Notes: generated by a model from the letters alone, not told the origin. Positions 35,227-44,126 are shown, counted from the stretch's first letter. The stretch: 64,000 bases of DNA from Oscillospiraceae bacterium (GCA_031280825.1 JAITGE010000012.1:1-64000); one strand, 5' to 3'. A program made the numbers and translations.

Positions 35227-35541
35227 ATGACCTACGCAATTTTTGAAGCTGGCGGCAAACAGTACAAAGCCGAGGTTGGCACACAGCTGTTTGTCGAAAA
35301 GTTGGATGCTGAAGAAGGCGCAGAGCTTGCATTTGAAAACGTGCTCGCCGTCGGCGGCGATGATGGCATCACCACCGGCAGTCCTTATATCCCCGGCGTC
35401 ATGGTAAAGGCAACTCTGCTTCGACAAGGGAAGGCAAAGAAAATTACGGTTTTCACTTATAAGCCAAAAAAGAATTCCAAGCGCAAGCAGGGTCACCGCC
35501 AGCCTTATTCCAAAATTGAGGTTACCGCGATTGCGGGTTAA
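35227..35541 (+). CDS. rplU: 50S ribosomal protein L21
   Basis: 104 residues with the L21 pattern MTYAIFEAGGKQYKAEVG, EGAELAFENVLAVGG and the C-terminal KPKKNSKRKQGHRQPYSKIEV. It is first in the rplU-rpmA operon and follows AGAAGGAAACACCGC. Confidence 0.97.
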   Translation: MTYAIFEAGGKQYKAEVGTQLFVEKLDAEEGAELAFENVLAVGGDDGITTGSPYIPGVMVKATLLRQGKAKKITVFTYKPKKNSKRKQGHRQPYSKIEVTAIAG

Positions 35542-35590
35542 GATCGGTGTGTATTTATTTTTGATTGATTGCTGAAAGGAAGATACAGAT

Positions 35591-35848
35591 ATGGCACATA
35601 AAAAAGGAATGGGTTCAACCCGCAACGGACGCGATTCCCAATCCAAGCGCTTGGGCGCGAAACGCGCGGATGGGCAGTTTGTTTTGGCGGGCAATATCCT
35701 TGTGCGTCAGCGTGGTACGAAGATCCATCCGGGGAACAACGTTGGCAAAGGCAAGGACGACACGCTTTTTGCTCTCATTGATGGCAGCGTAAAATTCGAG
35801 CGTCTAGGCAAGGATCGCAAAAAAGTCAGCGTTTATGCGGCGGAATGA
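35591..35848 (+). CDS. rpmA: 50S ribosomal protein L27, without N-terminal extension
   Basis: 85 residues starting [22 protein letters not shown], which is the mature L27 end that reaches the peptidyl-transferase centre. Most Bacillota make L27 with a ~9-residue extension that the protease Prp removes, with prp between rplU and rpmA. Here the gap is only 49 bases, holds no prp, and an in-frame TGA lies 18-16 bases before the ATG, so no extension is possible. AAAGGA precedes the start. Confidence 0.97.
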   Translation: MAHKKGMGSTRNGRDSQSKRLGAKRADGQFVLAGNILVRQRGTKIHPGNNVGKGKDDTLFALIDGSVKFERLGKDRKKVSVYAAE

Positions 35849-35867
35849 AACCGCAAAAACAGTGCGC

Positions 35868-35908
35868 AAAACGATGGCATATCTTTTGAAAAGACATGCC
35901 ATCGTTTT
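35868..35908. terminator. Bidirectional terminator after rpmA
   Basis: A 13-base stem AAAACGATGGCAT (35868-35880) / ATGCCATCGTTTT (35896-35908) with an inner TCTTTT/AAAAGA stem. T-rich DNA follows on the plus strand (TTTTTTATATTTTT). It serves rpmA and probably the opposing gene ending at 35927. Confidence 0.85.
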
Positions 35909-35926
35909 TTATATTTTTAGTTATTC

Positions 35927-37621
35927 TTAATCCGCCTTCAAAATCTCATAAAACACCACCGCATGATGCTCCATTGTAGGCGTTAAAACCAACTTGCCAT
36001 TTTGTACAGGGTAAAGCTTCTCTGTGTATTGCAGCTTGGCCGCTGCGCGGTAGCGTTCCAGGTTTTTGTTAAAAAGTTCTCCGTGCAAGGGATTGGTTGA
36101 ATAGGCTGCAGGGTTAACGTCCCACTGAGAGCTTGCGCCATAATCCTCATTCTTAAAACCGGCTGCTGTCTGATCCGCCCACCACAACGGCCAAAAGTTT
36201 GCGTGATTATCATCAATGATGTACTGTCGCACCTTTACCTTTTTTCCAATTTTATCAAGACCTTCGATTGTTATGGTCAGTGGTTCAACACGCTTTGCGT
36301 TCGGATTGGCGTTAAAATGATACGCCATAATACGCGCCGTGTTTGTTTCGGCATCATAACCGCCAACACCGTTTATATCTTGGTTCAAGCACCAAAGCAA
36401 GGGAACTCCGCTTTTTTTAGGTGCAACAAAACGATCGCCTGCCATTTTGTAGCCCAAATTCGCGACGTGCTTGCTTACAGGATCTACGCCGTTGTTACTC
36501 AGGTTCAGCCCGCCATCCCAACTGGAGAAAAAATCAATATCGTTTTCGATCATTGTTTTGAACTGCCTGGCATCCGCCGCCGCCTGATAGCTCATAGCGA
36601 CAATACGTCCCAGGTAGAGGGGTCTTCCATCCGCGCCATTGAGCAAGCGTCCTTCATCAAACCCGAACGAAAGACCCGAAAGTCCAGCTTCATCCGCCCA
36701 ACGTTTTAGCTCAAGAATCGTATCAGCCAAGGACTTCTTGTTAAAATTGCCCGGCGAAGGATCATAATAAGAAGACGCCAGATAGTCGATCTGCGTGCCA
36801 GTGCCGCCTGTGGCATAATTCGTTCCTTTGCCGCAATGCAGAATAAAGTCTCTTGGACTCCACAGTCCGTTGGTACATTGCATTGCGTGCGCGCCAATAT
36901 CTAAGTTTTGTGCGCCCAAAGCAGCTTCCAATGCCGCGACTGTGTAATCATAGAGCTTAAAATAGGCGATCTTGGTAGCGTTGGCGTCTACTTTTCCGTT
37001 ATCGTCATAAACGGCAAACCACTCTTTGTTTTCATATTCGGTAAATACGCCGAAGCGCCAGGTTTTCACTTCTTGAATCCCAAATTCAGCTACAAGTGCA
37101 TCGCCGATGGCTTTTATATAATCATAATATACATCAAAATCATCCGGCGGCAGTGAATTGACGTCAAACTCTGACTGTATATTCGGCTCTGCGCAAAACT
37201 TCAGCGGTACACTGCCGGTTTTAATCTCCGGAGTCAAGCCGAGCGCGACAATGTTGCGGCAGGCAGAGATTAACGGCTCGAAGGCATAATCGGTCATCGT
37301 GCTGCGGTCCAATGGATCGACAAACAAATCGCGCCACATATTTCCGCCTGTGGCAGTCATGAGCTGCACGCGCTCCAAATAGGGAAAACGTGCTTCGCGC
37401 TCCGTCAAACCACAGGGTTGCCGCACTGCCCAACCGCCCTGTAGCTGCCAAGCGTTTGCATCGCTGAATTTGTTGCCAATCACATCCCCCGCATTATTCA
37501 GATCAAAACGAAGCTTTATCCCCGGGCGCAACACCATGGGATTGGTCACACCAACGCCGCTGAGCAGCATCCACAAGCTAAGAAACACACTCAAAAAAAC
37601 GTTGCATAATTGCATCAGCAT
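35927..37621 (-). CDS. Secreted glycoside-hydrolase-like protein (GH39-type)
   Basis: 564 residues with an N-terminal signal sequence (MLMQLCNVFLSVFLSLWMLLSGVGV). The body recalls family 39 beta-xylosidase-like proteins: an (alpha/beta)8-style region with KTWRFGVFTEYENKEWF, IAYFKLYDYTVAALEAALGAQNLDIGAHAMQ and LSGLSFGFDEGR, then a C-terminal beta-sandwich-like part. The usual WNEPN acid/base segment is changed to WRFGVFTEYENKEW, so the catalytic Glu may be E in TEYEN or the activity may be lost. It would act outside the cell. The ATG at 37621 follows AAGGAG by 8 bases and overlaps the lactonase-like gene by 7. Confidence 0.5.
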   Translation of the reverse strand: MLMQLCNVFLSVFLSLWMLLSGVGVTNPMVLRPGIKLRFDLNNAGDVIGNKFSDANAWQLQGGWAVRQPCGLTEREARFPYLERVQLMTATGGNMWRDLFVDPLDRSTMTDYAFEPLISACRNIVALGLTPEIKTGSVPLKFCAEPNIQSEFDVNSLPPDDFDVYYDYIKAIGDALVAEFGIQEVKTWRFGVFTEYENKEWFAVYDDNGKVDANATKIAYFKLYDYTVAALEAALGAQNLDIGAHAMQCTNGLWSPRDFILHCGKGTNYATGGTGTQIDYLASSYYDPSPGNFNKKSLADTILELKRWADEAGLSGLSFGFDEGRLLNGADGRPLYLGRIVAMSYQAAADARQFKTMIENDIDFFSSWDGGLNLSNNGVDPVSKHVANLGYKMAGDRFVAPKKSGVPLLWCLNQDINGVGGYDAETNTARIMAYHFNANPNAKRVEPLTITIEGLDKIGKKVKVRQYIIDDNHANFWPLWWADQTAAGFKNEDYGASSQWDVNPAAYSTNPLHGELFNKNLERYRAAAKLQYTEKLYPVQNGKLVLTPTMEHHAVVFYEILKAD

Positions 37622-38361
37622 AGTTTTATCTCCTTTTTTCTATATTCTGCAAGCAAAGCCGCCGCGTCTATTTCTTCATTGTGCTGCATAACGTAGGCAC
37701 TGCGTCCGGCGGCTTCAGCAAAGCGCACAAAATCCATCGGATCCGCAGTGTTTTCGGCAAACATGCCATAGTGGTTCGGGATGGCCAGCTTCGCTCCGGA
37801 ACGCTCGGCGACCAGCGCCGCTTCCGCCGCGTCCATGTTCCCCAAACGCCCGTTGATGCAGCAAAAAATCACATCCGCATCGGCGCTTGCGCCAACCTTG
37901 CCGCCGTATAGTGTGTCGCCCGTGAAATAGGCGCGGATGCCATCACAGATCACTACAAAACCTACGCTATCCGGCGTGTGGTCAGCGTAGTGCGCCTCCA
38001 GCGTGAAATCAGCAAACGAAAACGTCTCGCCGCGCCTTGTAACTGTAATTTGATCCTCGCTAATGCCCTTACCCAAGCACAGTAGCGTTTTTTTGCAGCT
38101 TTCCGGGCAAAGAAAACGCACACCGGCGCAATCCATGCGTGCGATCATGTCGGTGTCCAGATGATCCATGTGGTCATGTGTGGCAAGGAAGTAATCCGGG
38201 TTGGCGTTTTCCGGCGCGAAAGGCGGAGGAATGAGGCGGCGCGGACCCTCTACATGCTCCACAATATCCGAAAAATACGGATCCAGCAGCATCACCGTTT
38301 CGCCGCAACGCAACGCGTACCCGCCTTGCCCGATCCAGCGAACCATAAATTTTTTTTTCAT
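37615..38361 (-). CDS. MBL-fold hydrolase (UlaG-like lactonase)
   Basis: 248 residues. The metallo-beta-lactamase metal site THDHMDHLD is seen about a third of the way in, with later His and Asp in AHYADHTPDSVG, YFTGDTLYGG and PNHYGMF. Overall order resembles UlaG, L-ascorbate-6-phosphate lactonase, but no ascorbate PTS genes are near, so another lactone or ester substrate is possible. The ATG at 38361 follows GGGGAG by 6 bases; the longer frame upstream was rejected. It is the middle gene of a lipase, lactonase, glycosidase operon and has no signal peptide. Confidence 0.65.
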   Translation of the reverse strand: MKKKFMVRWIGQGGYALRCGETVMLLDPYFSDIVEHVEGPRRLIPPPFAPENANPDYFLATHDHMDHLDTDMIARMDCAGVRFLCPESCKKTLLCLGKGISEDQITVTRRGETFSFADFTLEAHYADHTPDSVGFVVICDGIRAYFTGDTLYGGKVGASADADVIFCCINGRLGNMDAAEAALVAERSGAKLAIPNHYGMFAENTADPMDFVRFAEAAGRSAYVMQHNEEIDAAALLAEYRKKEIKLC

Positions 38362-38386
38362 AACGTACTCCCCTGCTGTGTTCATG

Positions 38387-39661
38387 CTAGTATGTTGCTT
38401 CCAGCAGTTGCATATGGTCAAGATAGAACGCCTTGAGCTGTTCTGGATTGCTGTTTACGGGATCCATGCCACAAAAATATGCGTGATCCGCATTATAGAT
38501 TGTTGGCATAACATGCCACACGCCGGGATTGTAGTTGCCGTTGGCTTGCAAAAAAGAAACATGCGGTTCGCCGGCGGGATACATCGCGGAAGCTACGGGC
38601 ACAGCGCCGTCATTTTGCAGCCAAAGCGGATCTCCGCCCATTGTTTGCCCCGTCGCTTTGCCCATCTGTAGCCCCATCTGCGTTCCGAAGTACGCCAGCA
38701 CAGGATCCCGAAGCTCCTGCATCGGCGGAAGATACCCCTCCCCTGCCGGCAAATGAACGGCGTTCGTTACGCTGGCACTGTAAGAAAAATAATAAACGCC
38801 CGGCTGGGTTTGAATGAATGCGTTCAGCGCGTTCGCACCCGGTATCGAAAGATCGTAAAGCGCGTTATCGCCGCTTGCGGCAAAGGCTTGAATCTGCGCT
38901 TTGGTCGGCATTGCACCGCCACCTTCACCCGGCGGCACGGAAAGTCCCCAATGCTCCAGCTGGACGTCATAGATGCCGTTCAGCCAGCCGGGCGCATTGC
39001 CCAACGCAGCAAAAATCGAAAGCGCGCCAAGAAAATCCCCCGCTTCGCCTTCGTTTTGTATAACGACATCCGCTGTTGTGCCGTTGTGCGGTGAAGCAAG
39101 AGTCGTCACGGAGTGAATGCGATCAACCAGCCCACCCTGAAAAAACGGAGAAAGCGTGCCATCGGTTGTGGCAGCACGTTCTTCCGCGCTGCCCGCAGCG
39201 CAAAGCTGGGTGAAAAGATCAATTGTCGGCCCGCCAAAGCTATGCCCAATCAGATTGACGGGCTGCGCCGTGCTCCAACCCTCAAACAGCGGCTCATAAG
39301 TACGCCCATAACGGGCATGTCCGTATTTGGCGGCGTGCGCCTCGCCGTAATCCACTGTGCCGCCCGCAAGCTGCGCATACAGCTCACAGGCACGATCCCA
39401 TGCGCTGGACAGCGGACCGCAGCTGGCAGCATAGCTTGGGAAGCCCTCCCGCTCCAACGTTTCTTGTATGTTCCCGTTGACCGTTCCCCAATACGGAACG
39501 GTGAAATTCACCGCAGTGGTTTCGCCAAAGCCCAGCAGACCGGCAACGAAAACATTCACGGGTCTGCTTTCCTGCACCGGAATATGCACAGGGCGCACCA
39601 ATATGCCCTGCGCGGAAATTAAGGTTTGCAGCAAGCTCAGCATCAAAGCCAACAATTTCAC
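38387..39661 (-). CDS. Secreted lipase of the I.5/I.6 (staphylococcal/thermophilic) type
   Basis: 424 residues with a short N-terminal signal (KLLALMLSLLQTLISAQG). Diagnostic segments are SSAWDRACELYAQL, GGTVDYGEAHAAKYGHARYGRTYEPL (the zinc-binding region of this family), NLIGHSFGG with the nucleophilic Ser, and ASPHNGTTAD. The acid and His of the triad are expected near the C-terminus, where WHVMPTIYNADHAYFCGMD resembles the DWDH.D.VG pattern, though the spacing is not exact. The start is GTG at 39661, 9 bases after AAGGAG; an ATG nearby is out of frame. Confidence 0.8.
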   Translation of the reverse strand: MKLLALMLSLLQTLISAQGILVRPVHIPVQESRPVNVFVAGLLGFGETTAVNFTVPYWGTVNGNIQETLEREGFPSYAASCGPLSSAWDRACELYAQLAGGTVDYGEAHAAKYGHARYGRTYEPLFEGWSTAQPVNLIGHSFGGPTIDLFTQLCAAGSAEERAATTDGTLSPFFQGGLVDRIHSVTTLASPHNGTTADVVIQNEGEAGDFLGALSIFAALGNAPGWLNGIYDVQLEHWGLSVPPGEGGGAMPTKAQIQAFAASGDNALYDLSIPGANALNAFIQTQPGVYYFSYSASVTNAVHLPAGEGYLPPMQELRDPVLAYFGTQMGLQMGKATGQTMGGDPLWLQNDGAVPVASAMYPAGEPHVSFLQANGNYNPGVWHVMPTIYNADHAYFCGMDPVNSNPEQLKAFYLDHMQLLEATY

Positions 39662-39712
39662 GCGCCATCACTCCTTGTAACCCCATAACACCCAACCACA
39701 TCTTCTGAGCGC

Positions 39713-39741
39713 AGTATAGCAAATGCAGCAAAATTTGTCAA
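39713..39741 (-). promoter_or_regulatory. Promoter of the lipase operon
   Basis: Minus-strand TTGACA (39736-39741), 17-base spacer, TATACT (39713-39718). Confidence 0.8.
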
Positions 39742-39762
39742 GCAAAACTTACAATATATGCA

Positions 39763-39788
39763 CGGCAAACACATGCATGCGTTTGCCG
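39763..39788. repeat. Inverted repeat with palindromic loop
   Basis: CGGCAAAC (39763-39770) and GTTTGCCG (39781-39788) flank the 10-base acatgcatgc, itself nearly palindromic. It lies in the gap between the divergent lipase and ilvC regions. It could be a terminator without a T-run or a protein-binding dyad. Confidence 0.4.
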
Positions 39789-39808
39789 CGTAATTCCTCG
39801 AAAAGGGG

Positions 39809-39985
39809 TTGACAACGTGCGCCGGGCTTCAGAGGCGCGCGGCGGCGAACAATCTGATCCTGTGTATCCTGATTTTGTCTGCACAAAACAAAAAGCTCTT
39901 AACAGTCGTTGATCCCTATCTTTTGGCGTTGCTCATCCTTACAGGCGCTGCTTTGTTGGGCGCGGGCTTCTTTGGGTTAATGTAA
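39809..39985 (+). CDS. Possible small membrane protein (58 aa)
   Basis: An open frame ending at 39985. From codon ~14 it encodes NNLILCILILSAQNKKLLTVVDPYLLALLILTGAALLGAGFFGLM in two pieces: two hydrophobic helices joined by a basic, proline-containing turn. That regular pattern is unlikely by chance. The start is unclear: a TTG at 39809 follows AAAAGGGG directly, with no spacing. The rest of this gap (39742-40019) holds only the inverted repeat and nothing else I recognise. Confidence 0.3.
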   Translation: MTTCAGLQRRAAANNLILCILILSAQNKKLLTVVDPYLLALLILTGAALLGAGFFGLM

Positions 39986-40019
39986 GCGCTGTTGTTTTGG
40001 GCGCGGCGCCACGGCGCAG

Positions 40020-40048
40020 TTGACAAAAGCGGCATGAGCGGCTATAAT
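40020..40048 (+). promoter_or_regulatory. Perfect-consensus promoter of ilvC
   Basis: TTGACA (40020-40025), 17-base spacer, TATAAT (40043-40048). The leader is only about 30 bases, so there is no room for a T-box or attenuator. Confidence 0.85.
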
Positions 40049-40084
40049 AACGCGGTACAAAGTAATGAGGGAGAAATAACACAC

Positions 40085-41080
40085 ATGATCAAAAAGTACT
40101 ACGACAGCGATTGCGACCTTTCCCTTTTGGATGGCAAAACCGTTTCCGTCATTGGTTTTGGCAGCCAGGGGCACGCGCACGCGCAGAATTTACACGAGAG
40201 CGGCGTAAAGGTCGTTGTCGGTGTGCCGCAGGGCGGCGCGGGCTGGAGACTTGCTACGGAGGTTGGCATGGATGTGCGCACCACGGAAGAAGCCGCCAGG
40301 GCAGGCGATCTGATTATGCTCCTTGTGCCGGACGAATTGGCGGGTAATATTTATGAGAATCAAGTTGCGCCCTATTTGCAGGAAGGCAACGTGCTGATGT
40401 TTGCGCACGGCTTTAATATTCATTTTCGTATTATTCAGCCGCCCAAGGGCGTGGATGTCATCATGGTTGCGCCGAAGGGTCCGGGGCATACGGTGCGCAG
40501 CCAATACCAGGAGGGGCGCGGTGTGCCAAGCTTGATTGCCGTGCACCAGGATGCTTCCGGCAAAGCCAAGGAATATGCGCTTGCCTATGCCGCCGGGATT
40601 GGCGCGGGGCGCGCGGGGATTCTTGAAACCTGTTTTCGCGAAGAAACCGAAACCGATCTCTTTGGTGAGCAGGCGGTGCTTTGCGGCGGCGTGACGGAGC
40701 TGATGAAAGCGGGCTTTGATACGTTGGTGGAAGCGGGCTATGAGCCGGAGATGGCATATTTTGAGTGCATTCACGAAATGAAGCTAATTGTGGATCTCAT
40801 TAACAGTGGCGGCTTTGCAATGATGCGGTATTCCATCAGCAACACCGCCGAGTATGGGGACTACCGCACCGGACAGCGTTTGGTGACGGAGGAAACCCGC
40901 AAAGAGATGAAGAAGGTGCTGCGTGAAATTCAGGATGGCACCTTTGCCAGCGAGTTTGTGCAGGAATTTAGCGCGGGCAAAAAGACGAAATTTCTTGCTA
41001 CGCGCCGCCTTGAAGCCGAGCATTTGCTTGAAAGGGTCGGGAAGGAGCTGCGTGGCATGATGAGCTGGCTCAAGAAATAA
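40085..41080 (+). CDS. ilvC: Ketol-acid reductoisomerase (class I)
   Basis: Second step of valine, leucine and isoleucine synthesis. The 331-residue protein has [13 protein letters not shown], the substrate and metal segments [40 protein letters not shown] and ETYFECIHE-like [12 protein letters not shown], and SNTAEYG. The cofactor loop after VVVGV reads PQGGAGW where NADPH enzymes usually have R/K and two Ser for the 2'-phosphate, so NADH may be used. The ATG at 40085 follows GAGGGAG by about 12 bases. No other ilv or leu genes are adjacent. Confidence 0.95.
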   Translation: MIKKYYDSDCDLSLLDGKTVSVIGFGSQGHAHAQNLHESGVKVVVGVPQGGAGWRLATEVGMDVRTTEEAARAGDLIMLLVPDELAGNIYENQVAPYLQEGNVLMFAHGFNIHFRIIQPPKGVDVIMVAPKGPGHTVRSQYQEGRGVPSLIAVHQDASGKAKEYALAYAAGIGAGRAGILETCFREETETDLFGEQAVLCGGVTELMKAGFDTLVEAGYEPEMAYFECIHEMKLIVDLINSGGFAMMRYSISNTAEYGDYRTGQRLVTEETRKEMKKVLREIQDGTFASEFVQEFSAGKKTKFLATRRLEAEHLLERVGKELRGMMSWLKK

Positions 41081-41403
41081 GCGTGGATCGCCTGGGAAGC
41101 AGAGATAAGTCTATTGACGTGAAAAGCGGCGTATAGCATTGTGGTTAGATGGGCACAGATTTTTTCTTGCCTGCGGACTCGTTGTTGCCCGGCGTTAAAC
41201 CCGCCCGGCGGCGGCTTCCACGGTCATTTTTTTGATGCGAAATTCCTGGCTTTCCGGAAAGCAGAATCCCCGCTGCCGCTCGCTGTTTTTGCCGCGCTTC
41301 GCCGTAAGTCCTTCTGCTCCTGCGCAGATGCTTGCCGCCGGGCTTATTTGAACTTGCGCTTGCGGCGCTGTAGGCGGATAAGGCTACGGAAAGGAAAAAG
41401 CGG
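41081..41403. other. Gene-free stretch between ilvC and truA
   Basis: 323 bases with no frame that looks coding on either strand. A 10-base GCCCGGCGGC near 41203 and its exact complement GCCGCCGGGC near 41334 could pair over ~130 bases. There is a CTTTCCGGAAAG palindrome between them. I recognise no terminator, tRNA or riboswitch. Confidence 0.4.
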
Positions 41404-42165
41404 ATGCGCAATTTACTCTTAACCCTGCGCTTTGATGGCAGCGCCTTCCATGGCTGGCAAATCCAGCCCAACGGCGTAACCGTGCAAGCCGTGCTCGGCA
41501 CGGCATTGGAGCGCATTCTCGGGCACCGCCCCAACACGCACGGCTGCTCCCGCACAGACGCCGGGGTGCACGCACGGGAGTTTTACTGCAGCTTCCGGAC
41601 AGGAAACCCTATCCCTGCCGACCGGCTGCAGGTCGCGTTAAATTTTTATTTACCGCCGCAAATCGCCGTGCTGGCGTGCCGGGAAGTGCCCGCGGGCTTC
41701 CACGCCCGCTACGGTTGCGCAAGCAAGACCTATTGCTATCAAATCCACAACGCCCGTGTGCGCGATCCGTTTTTGCAGGGGCGGGCTTTGCAGGAGGCGC
41801 AGCCCCTGGACACCGCCCTGCTTGCGCGGGAAGCGCGGGATTTTGTTGGCACGCACGATTTTGCCGCGTTTTGCGCGGCTGGCTCCTCTGTGCAAAGCAC
41901 CGTGCGAACCCTGCGCCGTGCCGAAGCACTGCGCACAGGGGAAGAGCTGCGCCTGTTTTTTGAAGCCGACGGCTTTCTGTATAACATGGTGCGCATCATG
42001 GTCGGCACGTTGCTCGAAATCGGGCGGGGTAAGCGCCCGCCGGGGATGCTCCCGCAAATGATCGCCGACAAGGATCGCAAACAAGCCGGCTACACGGCTC
42101 CCGCCCACGGGCTGTATCTCTGGGCGGTAACATACCCCAAAAACGCGCTGGAGCAAGCGCAGTGA
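41404..42165 (+). CDS. truA: tRNA pseudouridine(38-40) synthase
   Basis: Makes pseudouridine at positions 38-40 of the tRNA anticodon arm. The 253-residue protein has FDGSAFHGWQIQPNGVTVQ, the catalytic Asp in SRTDAGVHA, FHARYGCASKTYCY, FVGTHDFAAFCA and the C-terminal FLYNMVRIMVGTLLEIGRG. The ATG at 41404 follows GGAAAGG. No promoter is obvious in the preceding gap. Confidence 0.95.
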   Translation: MRNLLLTLRFDGSAFHGWQIQPNGVTVQAVLGTALERILGHRPNTHGCSRTDAGVHAREFYCSFRTGNPIPADRLQVALNFYLPPQIAVLACREVPAGFHARYGCASKTYCYQIHNARVRDPFLQGRALQEAQPLDTALLAREARDFVGTHDFAAFCAAGSSVQSTVRTLRRAEALRTGEELRLFFEADGFLYNMVRIMVGTLLEIGRGKRPPGMLPQMIADKDRKQAGYTAPAHGLYLWAVTYPKNALEQAQ

Positions 42166-42180
42166 GCGGCCGCGGGTTTC

Positions 42181-42209
42181 TTGACTTTTCATGGCGGCTG
42201 TGCTACAAT
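42181..42209 (+). promoter_or_regulatory. Promoter of hisH-hisF
   Basis: TTGACT (42181-42186), 17-base spacer, TACAAT (42204-42209). Confidence 0.7.
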
Positions 42210-42235
42210 TGTCGCATCCGATAAGGAAAGCGGGA

Positions 42236-42877
42236 ATGCACATGCGGGCAATCGCAATCGCAGACTATGGCGCGGGGAATTTGCGCAGCGTGAAAAAAGC
42301 GCTGGAGCACATCGGCGCGGCGGCGGAAATCACAGCCGACCCTGCCACGATTGCGACTGCGCCGGGCGTTGTGTTGCCGGGCGTGGGCGCGTTCGGCGAT
42401 GCTGTGCACAGCCTGCGGCAGCGCCGCCTGACTGAAACGGTGCGCACAGCCGCAGCGGGCAACCGCCCGTTTTTAGGCATCTGTTTGGGTCAGCAGCTGC
42501 TTTTCCCTTCTTCTGAAGAAAGTCCCGGCGCGGAGGGCTTAGGCGTTTTGCCCGGCGCCGTGCTGCGCATCCCCGGCGGAGCGCTGCCCGGCGGCGGCAC
42601 ACGCAAGGTGCCGCATATTGGCTGGAACGCCCTGCGCCTTCTGCGTGCGGACGGTATATTTGAAGGCGTACCCGCGTGCGCGTATGTCTACTTTGTGCAT
42701 TCCTATTATGTTAAAGCCGCGCGGGAAGCGCAGGTTGCCGCACGGACGGAATACGGCGTAACGATTGACGCGGCAGTATCAAACGGTCTGATGACCGCCA
42801 CACAGTTCCACCCGGAAAAAAGCGGTGAGATCGGTCTGCATATGCTGCGCAATTTTTTGCGTATCTGTCAAAATTGA
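42236..42877 (+). CDS. hisH: Imidazole glycerol phosphate synthase, glutaminase subunit
   Basis: Supplies ammonia to HisF in histidine synthesis. The 213-residue protein has [26 protein letters not shown], the nucleophile loop [17 protein letters not shown] and the catalytic His-Glu in [11 protein letters not shown]. Two Met codons lie at the start (42236 and 42242); the first is better spaced from AAGGAAAG. It forms an operon with hisF; the remaining his genes are elsewhere. Confidence 0.95.
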   Translation: MHMRAIAIADYGAGNLRSVKKALEHIGAAAEITADPATIATAPGVVLPGVGAFGDAVHSLRQRRLTETVRTAAAGNRPFLGICLGQQLLFPSSEESPGAEGLGVLPGAVLRIPGGALPGGGTRKVPHIGWNALRLLRADGIFEGVPACAYVYFVHSYYVKAAREAQVAARTEYGVTIDAAVSNGLMTATQFHPEKSGEIGLHMLRNFLRICQN

Positions 42878-42893
42878 GAGGGAGTACCAAGGT

Positions 42894-43664
42894 ATGTATG
42901 CCAAACGCATCATCCCCTGCCTGGATATAAAAGAAGGGCGCGTGGTGAAGGGCACAAGCTTCGTGCAGATGCGTGACGCGGGCGACCCGGTGCAGTGCGC
43001 CGCCGCCTACGGTGCCGCCGGCGCGGATGAATTGTGCTTTTTGGATATCATGGCGTCCCACGAAGGGCGTGGCACGCTGCTCAGGATGGTGGAGCAGGTT
43101 GCGAACACGATCTTTATCCCTTTCACCGTAGGCGGCGGCATCCGTGAGGCTGCGGATTTCACGGATCTTTTGCTGGCGGGAGCAGATAAGGTGGGCGTTA
43201 ATTCCGCCGCCGTGCGCCGCCCGGAGCTGATCACCGAGGCCGCTCTCAAATTCGGCAGCCAGTGCGTGGTTTGCGCCATTGATGCCAAACGCCGCCCCGC
43301 CGGTGTCGGCGGCTGGGAGGTATACCTCAACGGCGGGCGCATCCCCACAGGCGTTGACGCGGTCGCGTGGGCGGCGGACGCCGTAAAACGCGGCGCGGGC
43401 GAAATCCTACTCACGAGCATGGATTGCGACGGACAAAAGAAAGGCTACGACTTGGAGTTGACCCGCGCGGTAAGCGAAAAAGTCCATGTGCCGGTGATCG
43501 CCTCCGGCGGCGCAGGTACGCTTGCGCATTTTTATGAAGCCTTCACTGACGGTCACGCGGATGCGGTGCTGGCGGCGTCATTGTTCCACTTCGGCGAAAT
43601 GACGGTGGGAGAGCTAAAGGAATATCTGCACGAAAAAGGCATCCCCGTCAGAAAAGCCAACTGA
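42894..43664 (+). CDS. hisF: Imidazole glycerol phosphate synthase, cyclase subunit
   Basis: Forms IGP and AICAR from PRFAR and ammonia. The 256-residue TIM barrel has [16 protein letters not shown] with the catalytic Asp, [47 protein letters not shown] with the second catalytic Asp, and ASGGAG. It follows hisH by 16 bases. Confidence 0.97.
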   Translation: MYAKRIIPCLDIKEGRVVKGTSFVQMRDAGDPVQCAAAYGAAGADELCFLDIMASHEGRGTLLRMVEQVANTIFIPFTVGGGIREAADFTDLLLAGADKVGVNSAAVRRPELITEAALKFGSQCVVCAIDAKRRPAGVGGWEVYLNGGRIPTGVDAVAWAADAVKRGAGEILLTSMDCDGQKKGYDLELTRAVSEKVHVPVIASGGAGTLAHFYEAFTDGHADAVLAASLFHFGEMTVGELKEYLHEKGIPVRKAN

Positions 43665-43721
43665 TTGGCGGAATATCGCACCATGCAGCGCCGCGTCACT
43701 TTCTGAAAGGTAAGAGCAAGC

Positions 43722-44006
43722 ATGCAGCAGGTACCGCAAGCACTTGAAGCCGCGATGGTCGTCTGCTTTGGGCTGTCGTGGCCGCTTTCAATCCTAAAAT
43801 CCATCCGTGCGCGGACAGCCAAGGGCAAAAGCCTGTTCTTTCTCTGCGCCATCGGGCTAGGATATGTCGGAGGGATCGCCGCCAAAATCATCGCCGGAAA
43901 TATCACTTATGTATTTGCCTTTTACGCCGCCAATTTGCTGATGGTTGCGGCGGATATTTGCCTTTATTTCCGCAACCGGCGGTTGGACCGCCGCGCAAAC
44001 GATTGA
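43722..44006 (+). CDS. Small PQ-loop/SemiSWEET-like membrane protein (94 aa)
   Basis: Three membrane helices are visible: AMVVCFGLSWPLSILKSI, SLFFLCAIGLGYVGGIAAKII and ITYVFAFYAANLLMVAADICLYF, with the conserved loop RARTAKGKSLFF. This matches a common clostridial family that resembles the three-helix SemiSWEET sugar transporters, although the PQ motif is not literal (SWP). It is probably a transporter half acting as a dimer; the substrate is unknown. GAAAGG precedes the ATG at 43722. Confidence 0.65.
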   Translation: MQQVPQALEAAMVVCFGLSWPLSILKSIRARTAKGKSLFFLCAIGLGYVGGIAAKIIAGNITYVFAFYAANLLMVAADICLYFRNRRLDRRAND

Positions 44007-44066
44007 AAGCTGTCGGCGCGGCGGCTTCCCCTCTGGTTTTCACCCAATTTTCACAAAGAAAAATAG

Positions 44067-44095
44067 TTGCGTAGCGTCGTAAAATGTGGTATACT
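44067..44095 (+). promoter_or_regulatory. Promoter of the PPIase lipoprotein gene
   Basis: TTGCGT (44067-44072), 17-base spacer, TATACT (44090-44095). Confidence 0.6.
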
Positions 44096-44126
44096 GCCAA
44101 TGCACTAAACGGAAAGGTTGTTTTTT

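Noticed and set aside
39809-39814. TTGACA before ilvC as a second promoter
   Set aside because: There is no -10 like sequence 16-18 bases downstream; the real promoter is at 40020-40048.
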